In this document: positions 40,221 to 49,400 of the stretch, piece by piece
Position numbering within the stretch: position 1 is the stretch's first letter
Layout: every line of letters begins with the position of its first letter
NCBI GenBank assembly: GCA_016282855.1
Contig: JAEELT010000015.1
Coordinates: forward strand, 1-57,274
DNA: 57,274 nt
Direction: 5' to 3'
Source of the DNA: Clostridiaceae bacterium
GTDB lineage: Bacteria > Bacillota > Clostridia > Oscillospirales > Acutalibacteraceae
Translations under genes and position numbers: made by a program
The notes under the pieces: generated by a model
The model's database searches: none
What the model was told of the DNA's origin: nothing
Seen by the model: the letters and a program-made list of their open reading frames with translations, nothing else

Positions 40221-41201
40221 ATGAACAGCTATGATTACGCTTTTTCCGCGCAGAGCCTTGCGCGCAGAACATTTGAAAAGAAAGAAATACGCGCCGCAGG
40301 CACTGTAGCGGGGCTTTGCATTATTGCTTATATTATACTGCAAAAGGTGCTGACCCTGCCTATTCTGATAGAGCCTGTTCGCAGCTTATATCTTGAAAAC
40401 ACCGTTTTTCAGGACTGCGTGGGAATCATACTCACCGTTACGGGCCTGATAATTCCGTTTGTTGTCGGCGGGGCCTACCTCAGAAAACGCACCGGCGCCG
40501 ATGTTGCTCCGCTCGGAAAGCCTCTGAGCGGTGTCGCGGCTTTTCTGCTTATACTTGTAGGGCTGTTTTTCTGCGTTGCCGGCGACTACATTTCAAGCTG
40601 GTTTGTTTATTTTTTCAAGCTTATCGGTTTTGAGCTTACTCTGCCGGATACTCCCGTTGCGCAGGGCTTCCTTGCCCGCCTGACTTATGTTGTCTATGTC
40701 GCGATTGCGGCCCCTCTCTGTGAGGAAATTGCCATAAGAGGTGTCGTTATGCAGCCTCTCAGGCGCTTCGGAGATGTGTTCGCGATAATTGTCAGTTCTG
40801 TTGTTTTCGGCATTCTTCACTGCAATCTCGTGCAGGCCCCCTTCGCGTTTGTTGCAGGTCTCGGCATAGGTTATGCCGCGTGCATCACCGGCTCGCTCTG
40901 GCCCGGGATTATTATCCACGCGGTCAACAATCTTTTTGCCGCTTTTGCTCTTTTCGCTCAGAATGACCTTGCGCCCGAGAGATTTGAAACGTTTTACAAT
41001 ATTGTAACCTACGCATTTCTCGCCGCGGGCATTCTCGCGGCAATCGGTTACATTTTCCTGAAAAACCACTCAAAGCTGCGCAGGAGCGCCGCAGTTTCAG
41101 GAGCGGGCACAAAAACCGCCGCATATTTCATAAATGTGCCCATGATTATTGCCCTGCTGCTTGTGGCGTCTCTTACCGCTATGTTTATACACAGAAGCTG
41201 A
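40221..41201 (+). CDS. CPBP-family intramembrane glutamic metalloprotease
   Basis: This 326-residue polytopic protein has the CPBP/CAAX-protease signature in order: CEEIAIRG (EExxxR), FGILHCNL (FxxxH) and HAVNN (HxxxN). Bacterial relatives process peptides, act in bacteriocin self-immunity or have unknown substrates. The ATG at 40221 follows GAGG by 10 bases; the in-frame ATG at 40182 has no site. The rlmD start follows its stop directly. Confidence 0.9.
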   Translation: MNSYDYAFSAQSLARRTFEKKEIRAAGTVAGLCIIAYIILQKVLTLPILIEPVRSLYLENTVFQDCVGIILTVTGLIIPFVVGGAYLRKRTGADVAPLGKPLSGVAAFLLILVGLFFCVAGDYISSWFVYFFKLIGFELTLPDTPVAQGFLARLTYVVYVAIAAPLCEEIAIRGVVMQPLRRFGDVFAIIVSSVVFGILHCNLVQAPFAFVAGLGIGYAACITGSLWPGIIIHAVNNLFAAFALFAQNDLAPERFETFYNIVTYAFLAAGILAAIGYIFLKNHSKLRRSAAVSGAGTKTAAYFINVPMIIALLLVASLTAMFIHRS

Positions 41202-42557
41202 ATGGAAATAAAGAAGAACGACATAATAGAGCTCGATATAGATAATGTTGACCTCGCCGGCAGCGGGGTCGGCAGGCATGACGGTATGGCGGTTTTTGTG
41301 CCGCGCACGGCAAAGGGCGATAAAATCAAAGCCCGTGTGCTTAAGGTCAGGAAAACCTACGCCTACGCAAAAGCTGAGAGAATAATCACTCCTTCACCCG
41401 ACAGGCAGGAGAGCCTCTGCCCCGTTTACGGCAGGTGCGGCGGCTGTGTTTTCGGCCATATCAATTATGAAGCCGAGATTTCAATCAAGCAGGAGCATAT
41501 AAGAGAGTGCTTCCGCAGGATTGCGGGATTTGAGCCCCTGATAAATCCCGTTATTTACGGCGAAAAAATATACCGTTACCGCAACAAGGCACAGTACCCG
41601 GTTACCGCGAAGGACGGGGAAATACGCATAGGCTTTTACGCAAGCCACAGCCACCGGGTGACAGACTGCCCGGACTGCCTGCTTCAGCCCGCGGAATTTG
41701 CCCCGGTTGTGGAATCTGTAAGGGATTTCATCAGATCTTACGGTATTTCTGTTTATGATGAAACGACCGGCAAAGGGCTCCTGAGACATCTTTTTATCAG
41801 AAAAGCTCCCGGCACGGGGGAGATTGCCGTGTGCCCTGTCATAAACGGCACCGATTTGCCCCGCAGTGATGAGTTTGTGTCAAGAGTATTATCCGCCTGC
41901 CCCGGTGTGGTAAGCATAATGCTCAACATAAACACCGAAGACACAAATGTGGTTATGGGAGACAGATGCCTGCCTCTTTACGGAGACAGCCATATAACAG
42001 ACACGCTGTGCGGCCTGAGGTTCAGAATTTCTCCTCTGTCGTTTTATCAGGTGAATCACGATGTGGCTGAGCTGCTTTACGGCAAAGTGCTTGAGTATGC
42101 CTGCCTCGGCGGAAACGAAACCGTGCTTGACCTTTACTGCGGCACCGGCACGATAGGTCTCTCGCTTGCACACGCGGCCGGGGAGCTCATAGGGGTTGAA
42201 ATTGTGCCTCAGGCGGTTGAAGACGCGAAAATCAACGCGCAGGCAAACGGCATAAAAAACGCCCGCTTTATTTGCGCAGACGCTAAGACCGCCGCTCTCA
42301 CCCTGAAAGAGGACGGGACAAGACCCGATGTTATTATTCTTGACCCGCCGCGCAAGGGCTGCTCGCCCGACCTTATCAAAACAGCCGCGCAGATGAAGCC
42401 CGGCAGGATAGTATATGTTTCCTGCGACCCCGCCACAATGGCAAGGGACTGTGCCCTGTTTGCGGGGGAAGGTTATGAAACCCGTGAGGTCACACCGGCC
42501 GATATGTTCCCGCGCACCGGAAACTGCGAGACTGTCGCCTGCCTCACTGCGAAATAA
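41202..42557 (+). CDS. rlmD: 23S rRNA uracil-5 methyltransferase (RumA/RlmD type)
   Basis: This 451-residue methyltransferase of the TrmA/RlmCD family has an N-terminal TRAM domain (about 1-55), an iron-sulfur cluster region CPVYGRCGGC, the SAM-binding DLYCGTGTIGL, and catalytic VSCDPATMARD. It methylates C5 of specific uridines. The start follows the protease stop without a gap and has only a weak site, so coupled translation is likely. TrmA-type tRNA specificity is less likely given the cysteine cluster. Confidence 0.93.
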   Translation: MEIKKNDIIELDIDNVDLAGSGVGRHDGMAVFVPRTAKGDKIKARVLKVRKTYAYAKAERIITPSPDRQESLCPVYGRCGGCVFGHINYEAEISIKQEHIRECFRRIAGFEPLINPVIYGEKIYRYRNKAQYPVTAKDGEIRIGFYASHSHRVTDCPDCLLQPAEFAPVVESVRDFIRSYGISVYDETTGKGLLRHLFIRKAPGTGEIAVCPVINGTDLPRSDEFVSRVLSACPGVVSIMLNINTEDTNVVMGDRCLPLYGDSHITDTLCGLRFRISPLSFYQVNHDVAELLYGKVLEYACLGGNETVLDLYCGTGTIGLSLAHAAGELIGVEIVPQAVEDAKINAQANGIKNARFICADAKTAALTLKEDGTRPDVIILDPPRKGCSPDLIKTAAQMKPGRIVYVSCDPATMARDCALFAGEGYETREVTPADMFPRTGNCETVACLTAK

Positions 42558-42574
42558 ACGAAAGAGAGAATCAA

Positions 42575-44044
42575 ATGGAAAAGATTGCTGCCGAAGGGCT
42601 GAAATTTGTTGACGGCGAAGGCCGCGTGCGGCTTTTCAACGGCTTCAATATTGATGATAAGCTGCTGAACTGCGAGCGGTTCAGATATGAGCTTGATGAA
42701 GAATTTTTCAGAAAATACAGAGCTTACGGACTCAATTTCATCCGTCTTGCCGTAACCTGGCAAAATCTTGAGCCGCAGCCCGAAAAATATAACGAGAGCT
42801 ATCTCAGGTCAATTGACGGCATTTTTTCTCTTGCCGAAAAATACGGGGTATATATACTGCTTGATGTTCATCAGGATTTGTATTCGGGTTATGACGGCGA
42901 GGGTGTCGGTGACGGCGCTCCGATGTGGGCGACGCTCACGGACGGATACAAATCAAAAAAACCGCTGTTCGTATGGGCGGAGGGATACATTTTCGGCAAA
43001 TGGGTTCACCGCGCGTTTGACCATTTCTGGAACAATGACCCGGTTTTCGGCATGGGCCTGCAGGACAGATACGCAAGGCTCTGGCAGATGCTGGCGTCAC
43101 GCTACTGCGACAGCCCCGCCCTGTTCGGCTTCGACCTTATGAATGAGCCGTTCCCGGGCTCCGACGCAAAAAAGATGATGCTTCGGCTTGTGAGGAGCGT
43201 GCTTGCCGCTGTGCTTTTCAGCCGCAAAATCAAGCGCGGCAGAATTCTGAAATCTCTCATAACGCGCGATATGGCGGGCTTGCTCGACTCTGTGGGCGGC
43301 AACGCCGTGCGCGATATTATGAAGCATATAGATTCCCTTTCGGCTGAGTTTGACCTGAAAAAGTATTCGCCGTTTCTGAACAAGATTACCGCTGCGATAA
43401 GGGAAATAACAAAAAACGGTTTTATTATGATAGAGCAGGCGTATCTGTGCAACGGGGGAGTAAAGCAGAGCGTGCCGCCCATTACGGTAAACTCAGAGCG
43501 CGAAAAACTCCAGTGCTTCGGCCCCCACGCTTATGATATGACGGTTGACACTCCGCTTTACAAATACGCTAACGCCGACAGGGTTAAGGCGTTTTTCAGC
43601 GAAATGCGCCGCACTCAGCTTCGCCTTGATGTGCCCGTTGTGGTGGGCGAATGGGGCGGCTGCAGTGACAACAAAGACACATCCTGGTTCCCTCACGCGC
43701 TTGAGCTGCTTGATTTCTTTGATGAACAGCACTGGGGTCAGGCATACTGGGATTATCACGGCGACGATCTTGATTCCCCGCTGATGGGCCTGCTGTGCAG
43801 ACCGCATCCCGTGGCTGTAGCCGGGGAGATAGTCAGATACGGTTATGACAGGGAGAAAGAGATTTTTACGCTCCGCTTCACTTCGGACTCACCCGGAGAA
43901 AGCATTATTTATCTTCACAAAAAGTTTGAAATGTCCGGAGGAGTCGATTGCGAAACGCTCGAGCAGTATGACTCCGGTGCCGCTCTTGTAAAAATCAGAA
44001 CACAGGCGGGCGAGCACACAGTGGAAGCGCACTTTACAGATTGA
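42575..44044 (+). CDS. Glycoside hydrolase family 5, endoglycoceramidase-like
   Basis: This 489-residue enzyme has a GH5 barrel with Glu191 in DLMNEPFPG as acid/base and Glu359 in VVGEWGG as nucleophile. LLDVHQDLYSG and the long insertion before the acid/base resemble the endoglycoceramidase branch, which cleaves glycan from glycolipid. A C-terminal beta domain follows (about 415-489). There is no signal peptide, which is odd for a glycolipid-directed enzyme and suggests a cytoplasmic glycoside substrate such as a steryl or lipid glucoside taken up by the transporter encoded next. Confidence 0.87.
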   Translation: MEKIAAEGLKFVDGEGRVRLFNGFNIDDKLLNCERFRYELDEEFFRKYRAYGLNFIRLAVTWQNLEPQPEKYNESYLRSIDGIFSLAEKYGVYILLDVHQDLYSGYDGEGVGDGAPMWATLTDGYKSKKPLFVWAEGYIFGKWVHRAFDHFWNNDPVFGMGLQDRYARLWQMLASRYCDSPALFGFDLMNEPFPGSDAKKMMLRLVRSVLAAVLFSRKIKRGRILKSLITRDMAGLLDSVGGNAVRDIMKHIDSLSAEFDLKKYSPFLNKITAAIREITKNGFIMIEQAYLCNGGVKQSVPPITVNSEREKLQCFGPHAYDMTVDTPLYKYANADRVKAFFSEMRRTQLRLDVPVVVGEWGGCSDNKDTSWFPHALELLDFFDEQHWGQAYWDYHGDDLDSPLMGLLCRPHPVAVAGEIVRYGYDREKEIFTLRFTSDSPGESIIYLHKKFEMSGGVDCETLEQYDSGAALVKIRTQAGEHTVEAHFTD

Positions 44045-44058
44045 CGGAGGAACGGCGA

Positions 44059-46236
44059 ATGAATTATCTGAAGACAGGTGTTGAAAAGCTTAAGGAAGTC
44101 AAAACCTACTGGGTTTCTCCGCGCGAGGGCAACTATATGCCCTTCAGGGAGATATTTGCCTATTCCGTGGGCGGGTTTGGCGCCTATTCCATTTTCACAA
44201 TGGCTCAGGCACTCCTGCTTTCCACAACCAATGTCATCATAGGAAACACCATCGGCATTCAGCCGATGCACATGTATGTGATGTACCTGATCTCGGTTAT
44301 CACCAACATTCCTCTGACAATGGTCAGGGCAAATATGGTTGATAATGTTAAATATAAAGAGGGAAAGTACCGCCCCTACCTGCTGCGTATGGGAGTGCCC
44401 ACCGTTGCCGTGTCTATGCTCTTTGTGTTCACTCCATACACGAGAGTACCCTATATTGCGCGGTGTGTGCTTATTTTCATTTATAACTTCGGTCTGCAGT
44501 TTTTCTATAACTTCTTTTATGACGCTTACGAAAACCTGATTCACGTGCTTTCCCCCAATTCTCAGGAGCGCACGAATGTGACCGCAATCAAGAGCATGAT
44601 TTATTCGCTGTCTCCCACGGTCACCAATTTCATAACTCCGCTTATAGCAAATAAAGTTGCAGGCGGCAATATGTATGACCTGAGAGTTTACCGCTGGCTC
44701 TACCCCTTCATAGCGGTGGTCGGCGTTGCTCTTATAGTTCTTGTATATTCAAGGACGGAGGAAAAAATCGTTATTGCCCGCACTCATAAGATGAAGGTGA
44801 AATTCACCGACGCTCTGCGTGAGGTAGCAAAAAACAAATATTTCTGGATTATATCACTTGCGGGCTGGCTCGGCTTTCTTGAGACCTGCACCTATGTTAT
44901 ACTGCAGTGGCTGTATAACTACGCCCATCTCTGCACGGCGGAGCAATACGCGTTCATAACGCTCATAAGAGGCACCGCGTATTCATGGGGCATGATACTC
45001 GCGCCCTTTGCCATAAAGCGATGGGGCAAAAAGAAGGTGCTGATTGTTACCAACCTGTTCAATATTGCCTTCCTCGCCCTTGTTTATCCGCTTATGGGAT
45101 CAATCTGGACGGTGCTCCTTTGTATGTATATGAACTCCGTTGCGGATTCATTCATCCTTGTTCTCAACCCCGCTATTCAGGCGGATATAAGGGACTTCCA
45201 GCAGTATAAGAGCGGCGAGCGTATAGACGGTATGTTCGGCGCGGTGGCAATGATAGGCTCATTTGTCACAATGGCAACAAGCTCCGTGCTTCCGGCCGTC
45301 TATGAGAAATACGGCATCTTCAAAGGCAACGGCTACGAGAACATGTATGATGTGCTCTATGATACCGATGTGCTCTACAAGCTTGTCGGCGTGCTTGTGA
45401 TTCTTTCCGCTGTCGGCGCCGCGCTCAATGTTATTCCGTATTTCTTCTATGACCTTACCGAAACCAAGCAAAAGGCGATAATAAGAATTCTTAAAATCCG
45501 CGCGATGTTTGAGGACTACGGCAACGGAGTGCTCAAAGATGAGGATATGATTGAGACCATGGAGCTTATCCGCTCTTCTAAAGACAAAGCAGAAAACCCG
45601 CATATTGCGGATATAAAAGCGCTGAAGGCATCCGGGGCTGACAAGGCGGAGCTTAAGCGGGCGAAAAATGACAACGAGGAATACGAGATGTCCCTCGCCG
45701 TTGTGGATGAGCTTAAGCGATTCGGCACGCCCGAGGGCAAAGCAAGGCTCGAATGGGCAAAGAAAATCAGCGCCGGCGGCATAGAGGGCATTGTTTCGCT
45801 GACTCAGGAGGACCTTGAAAAAGCGAAGGCCATGCCTGCGGCAACTCACTCCGAGAGAGCGGCGCGCAAGCAGGCGGTTGCCGATGCGAAGCTCGGCCTG
45901 CGGTCAAAGAAGGCCTGCATGAAATATTATCCGGAGGGTATAAAGGCCTTTGATGTTGATGCCCTTCACGCCATGGAAAAGGAAGAAAACGAGCTTGATG
46001 AGAAAAAGGCGCAGATGCTCAGAGAAAAAGCCGGCAAGGATGAAATTGCCGCCGTCGCCGCAAGGCAGAAAGAGATCCTCGCCCGTATAAAGGAGCAGAC
46101 ACAGGAGTATCAGCGCTTTATTGAAAGCACAATGGTTTACTCCGAGGCGAAGAAATATATCACACAGGCAGAAAACTACGCAAGGTTCGGCGAGCTTGAC
46201 TCGCTCTACAGCGAAACTCTTGCGATTGAAGAGTAA
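44059..46236 (+). CDS. GPH-family sugar-cation symporter with a long C-terminal extension
   Basis: This 725-residue transporter has about twelve membrane helices in residues 1-470 with the major-facilitator/MelB-type layout (NMVDNVKYKEGKYRPYLL after the second helix resembles the GPH loop). About 250 charged residues follow, predicted helical or coiled-coil and cytoplasmic (ELDEKKAQML, AARQKEILARIKEQTQEYQ). Usual GPH proteins stop near 450-500 residues. The ATG at 44059 follows GGAGGA by 8 bases; an earlier in-frame TTG is inside the GH5 stop region. It likely imports the glycoside for the GH5 encoded before it. Confidence 0.88.
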   Translation: MNYLKTGVEKLKEVKTYWVSPREGNYMPFREIFAYSVGGFGAYSIFTMAQALLLSTTNVIIGNTIGIQPMHMYVMYLISVITNIPLTMVRANMVDNVKYKEGKYRPYLLRMGVPTVAVSMLFVFTPYTRVPYIARCVLIFIYNFGLQFFYNFFYDAYENLIHVLSPNSQERTNVTAIKSMIYSLSPTVTNFITPLIANKVAGGNMYDLRVYRWLYPFIAVVGVALIVLVYSRTEEKIVIARTHKMKVKFTDALREVAKNKYFWIISLAGWLGFLETCTYVILQWLYNYAHLCTAEQYAFITLIRGTAYSWGMILAPFAIKRWGKKKVLIVTNLFNIAFLALVYPLMGSIWTVLLCMYMNSVADSFILVLNPAIQADIRDFQQYKSGERIDGMFGAVAMIGSFVTMATSSVLPAVYEKYGIFKGNGYENMYDVLYDTDVLYKLVGVLVILSAVGAALNVIPYFFYDLTETKQKAIIRILKIRAMFEDYGNGVLKDEDMIETMELIRSSKDKAENPHIADIKALKASGADKAELKRAKNDNEEYEMSLAVVDELKRFGTPEGKARLEWAKKISAGGIEGIVSLTQEDLEKAKAMPAATHSERAARKQAVADAKLGLRSKKACMKYYPEGIKAFDVDALHAMEKEENELDEKKAQMLREKAGKDEIAAVAARQKEILARIKEQTQEYQRFIESTMVYSEAKKYITQAENYARFGELDSLYSETLAIEE

Positions 46237-46279
46237 CCGTCACGCGATATGATGTGAACATCACGAAAACGCATACAGC

Positions 46280-46320
46280 GCAGATTCATAAGACATTTCG
46301 TTTTATGAATCTGCTTTTTT
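46280..46320 (+). terminator. Rho-independent terminator of the transporter operon
   Basis: GCAGATTCATAA (46280-46291) pairs with TTATGAATCTGC (46303-46314), followed by six T residues. Confidence 0.93.
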
Positions 46321-46352
46321 ATTGTAAATTTTTATTTTTCCACGAAAAAATA

Positions 46353-46380
46353 TTGCGGTTTTTATTGTATATGTTATAAT
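46353..46380 (+). promoter_or_regulatory. Promoter of the giant surface-protein gene
   Basis: TTGCGG at 46353-46358 and TATAAT at 46375-46380 are 16 bases apart. A leader of about 100 bases with GC-rich repeats (46409-46440) follows, and GGAGG (46475-46479) precedes the ATG by 8 bases. Confidence 0.65.
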
Positions 46381-46487
46381 AAATTGGATTGATTTTATTT
46401 ATTGCTCTCGCGGGGCGGCTGTCTGCGTCGCCCGGGGGGCGTATTCTTTAATCAGGCCCTAGATTTTATGTAATGGAGGCAGTGAAA

Positions 46488-49400
46488 ATGAAAACAGGAA
46501 AAAAGGCGTTGTCGCTTATCCTCTCTCTTCTGCTTGTGCTCGGCACTGTTGCCGTGGGCGGTATGAGAGCGAAAGCCGACACATGGGGCGATTTTGAGTA
46601 CGGTACTTCTAGTCTTACCTGCGTTAATGCAATCACCGGCTACACGGGCGCGGGCGGCGCGGTTGTGATTCCCTCGGAGATTCAGGGTGAAACCATCAGA
46701 GGAATCGAGGATGATGCTTTTTCCCGTAATGACAGCATCACATCCGTTGTTATTCCGGACACCGTAGAGGAGATAGGAAGCAGTGCTTTCTTCAATTGTG
46801 ATAACCTTGAGAGCATCACCATCGGCCCGGGTCTGACTTCTGTCCGGGCTCAGGCGTTCGAAGGCTGCAACAAACTCTCCCGTGTCACCTTCACGGGCAC
46901 GCTCTCTCAGTGGGCGCAAATCGAATTTTGCGATGACCAGGCAAACCCGGTCAGGTTTTCACATAAGCTTATAATCGGCGGCAGGGAGCTGACCTCTGTC
47001 GATTCCGCAAGCCTCGCCGGGCTTACAAAGATTGGCGAAAATCAGTTTGTCTGGTCGGCGATTAAAAGCGCAGCCATCCCCTACGGCATTGAGATAATAG
47101 ATAAACACGCCTTCGAAGGCTGTGAAAAGCTTACCGCGGTTACTCTGCCGGACAGCGTTAGAGAAATAAATTTTCAGGCTTTTGGCGATTGCTCCGCACT
47201 CAGAACCGTAAACCTCGGCAGAGGTGTCACCTCAATCGATGCTGAAGCTTTTTCCGGCTGTGGCATTGAAAGCATATATATCCCCAAAAGCTTAACCTTA
47301 ATCAGAGATTTCACTTTTGCGAGCTGCGGCTCGCTCACCGATGTTTACTATGAGGGCACGGCCGATGAGTGGCGCGCGATATCCGTGGGCCACAGCAACG
47401 ATAATCTGCTCAACGCGAATATCCACTTTGAGGCCTCTTTTGACGGCATAGTTTGGAATGAAACGGACAGCCGCTATGAGATTTCGGATTATGCCGGCCT
47501 CAAGGCGTTTGCCGCGATAGTCAACGGCACTCATCCGGGTATTGTGCAGAATCAGTCTGCCTCTGCCGTGCTCACGGCGGATATTGACGCCTTCATCGCT
47601 CCGGCGAATGACTGGACGCCCATCGGGCTTGAGGGCAGCGCATACTCCGGCACCTTTGACGGCTGCGGCCATAAAATAACCGGCCTTGCGTTTGATGATT
47701 CCACCGCTTTTTACGCCGGCCTTTTCGGAGTTCTGAGCGGCGGCACGGTGAAAAACACCGGGGTTGAGAACAGCTCTTTTGAAGGCAAGTATGTCGGCGG
47801 CATAGTCGGAAAAATCGATAATAACGGCACCGTGACGAATTGCTACAATAACAGCTCGGTTTCCGGCAGCCTCCGTGGCGGCGGCATCGCGGGGTACATC
47901 AATGACGGCACCGTGCAGAGCTGTTACAATACGGGCGCTGTTTCGGGCCATGAAGATGCCGGCGGCATCACCGGAAGAATTGAAAATAACGGCACCGTGC
48001 AGAGCTGTTACAATACGGGCGCTGTTTCGGGCCAAGAAAATGCCGGCGGTCTGGTCGGCGCGGTTGAATACGGCACCTTGCAGAACTGCTACAATACGGG
48101 CGCTGTTTCGGGCCAAGAAAATGCCGGCGGCGTTGCCGGGCTGCTTCAGAGCGCCGGCGTCGTGAAATGCTGCTACTATGACGGTGGAATAGTAATAATG
48201 TCAGCTGCAGTCGGGAAAAACACCGGCGGAACAGCCATCTTTGACGAGGACAAAGGCACCTCGCTTATGACGGGCGAAGAAGCTTTTGGGGACAGCTCGG
48301 AAATATTGGATTTTGAATATGGTCCGAATGAAAGCAATCCCTGGATTCGCAGAGAGAATGACGAAGGCCTTTATTATTACTATCCGCATCTCAGGGGTTT
48401 CGCCTATGACACCACACAGTCCGAGGAGGACTGGCCCGCGCGCTTAATGGCATCGGGCGCGGTCGAGATTTCGACTTATGATGAGCTTGAGGCCTTTGCC
48501 TATGCGGTCAATTGCGGCCAAAACAGCAAATGCGCCGTGCTCACGGCGGATATATTAGCCGCAAATCATGTCTTGGATCCCATAGGTGAAGATGACAATG
48601 TCCCCTATCAGGGTACTTTTGACGGTCAGGGCCACACAATTTTCGTGCTCACAGGCGCTTCAGGCGGTGATTACGGCGGCCTTTTCGGCATTGTCGGCGG
48701 AAGCGGCAAGGTCAGGAATGTGGCAGTATCGGGCGGAAACATTCATGGCGATCTTTTTGCCGGCGGCATCGCGGGCTGCAATAACGGCTCAATAGTAAAC
48801 TGCAGCTACTCCGGCAGTGTAACTTCGGACGGCGGCGTCGCGGGAGGCATCGCGGGGAAAAACACCGATACTATATATAAATGTTACAACACCGGCAGTG
48901 TGCTGGCGGACGGCGGCGAGTCTGCCGGCGGCATCGCGGGCTGCAATGACGGCGAAGTGAAGTTCTGCTACAACACCGGCAGCGTAGAGTCGGGAGGTTA
49001 TTATGCCGGCGGCATTACCGGCGAAAACACCTACACAGTGGAGAACTGCTACAACACCGGCAGCGTTAAAGGTCTGAGGGCCGGAGGCATTTCCGGATAC
49101 TTTGACGGCGACAGTATCATCTCCTGTTACAGCGCAGGCAGCGTGACAACCTGGACCGACAACATACCGGCAGGAGGAGTTCTGGGCGAATACAGCAGCG
49201 GATTTATGAAAAACTGCTATTATGATTCCGCCAAAGCGGGTGTTAGCACAGCCATAGCTTCGGGAACCGCCCCTGCCAACTCAATAATCAATGTTAAGGC
49301 TCTCACCACCGCGCAGATGACCGAAGGCACATATACCTCGGGCGCGGTCACCGATATGCCCGGCTTCTCGTCAACAGACTGGCTTGTAAAAAAGAGCGAC

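Noticed and set aside
47298-48116. Minus-strand frame of 272 codons inside the giant gene
   Set aside because: It repeats the motif ARNSARIV because it is the antisense of GLUG units, and it lacks a ribosome binding site. The plus frame is continuous and has recognisable domains.
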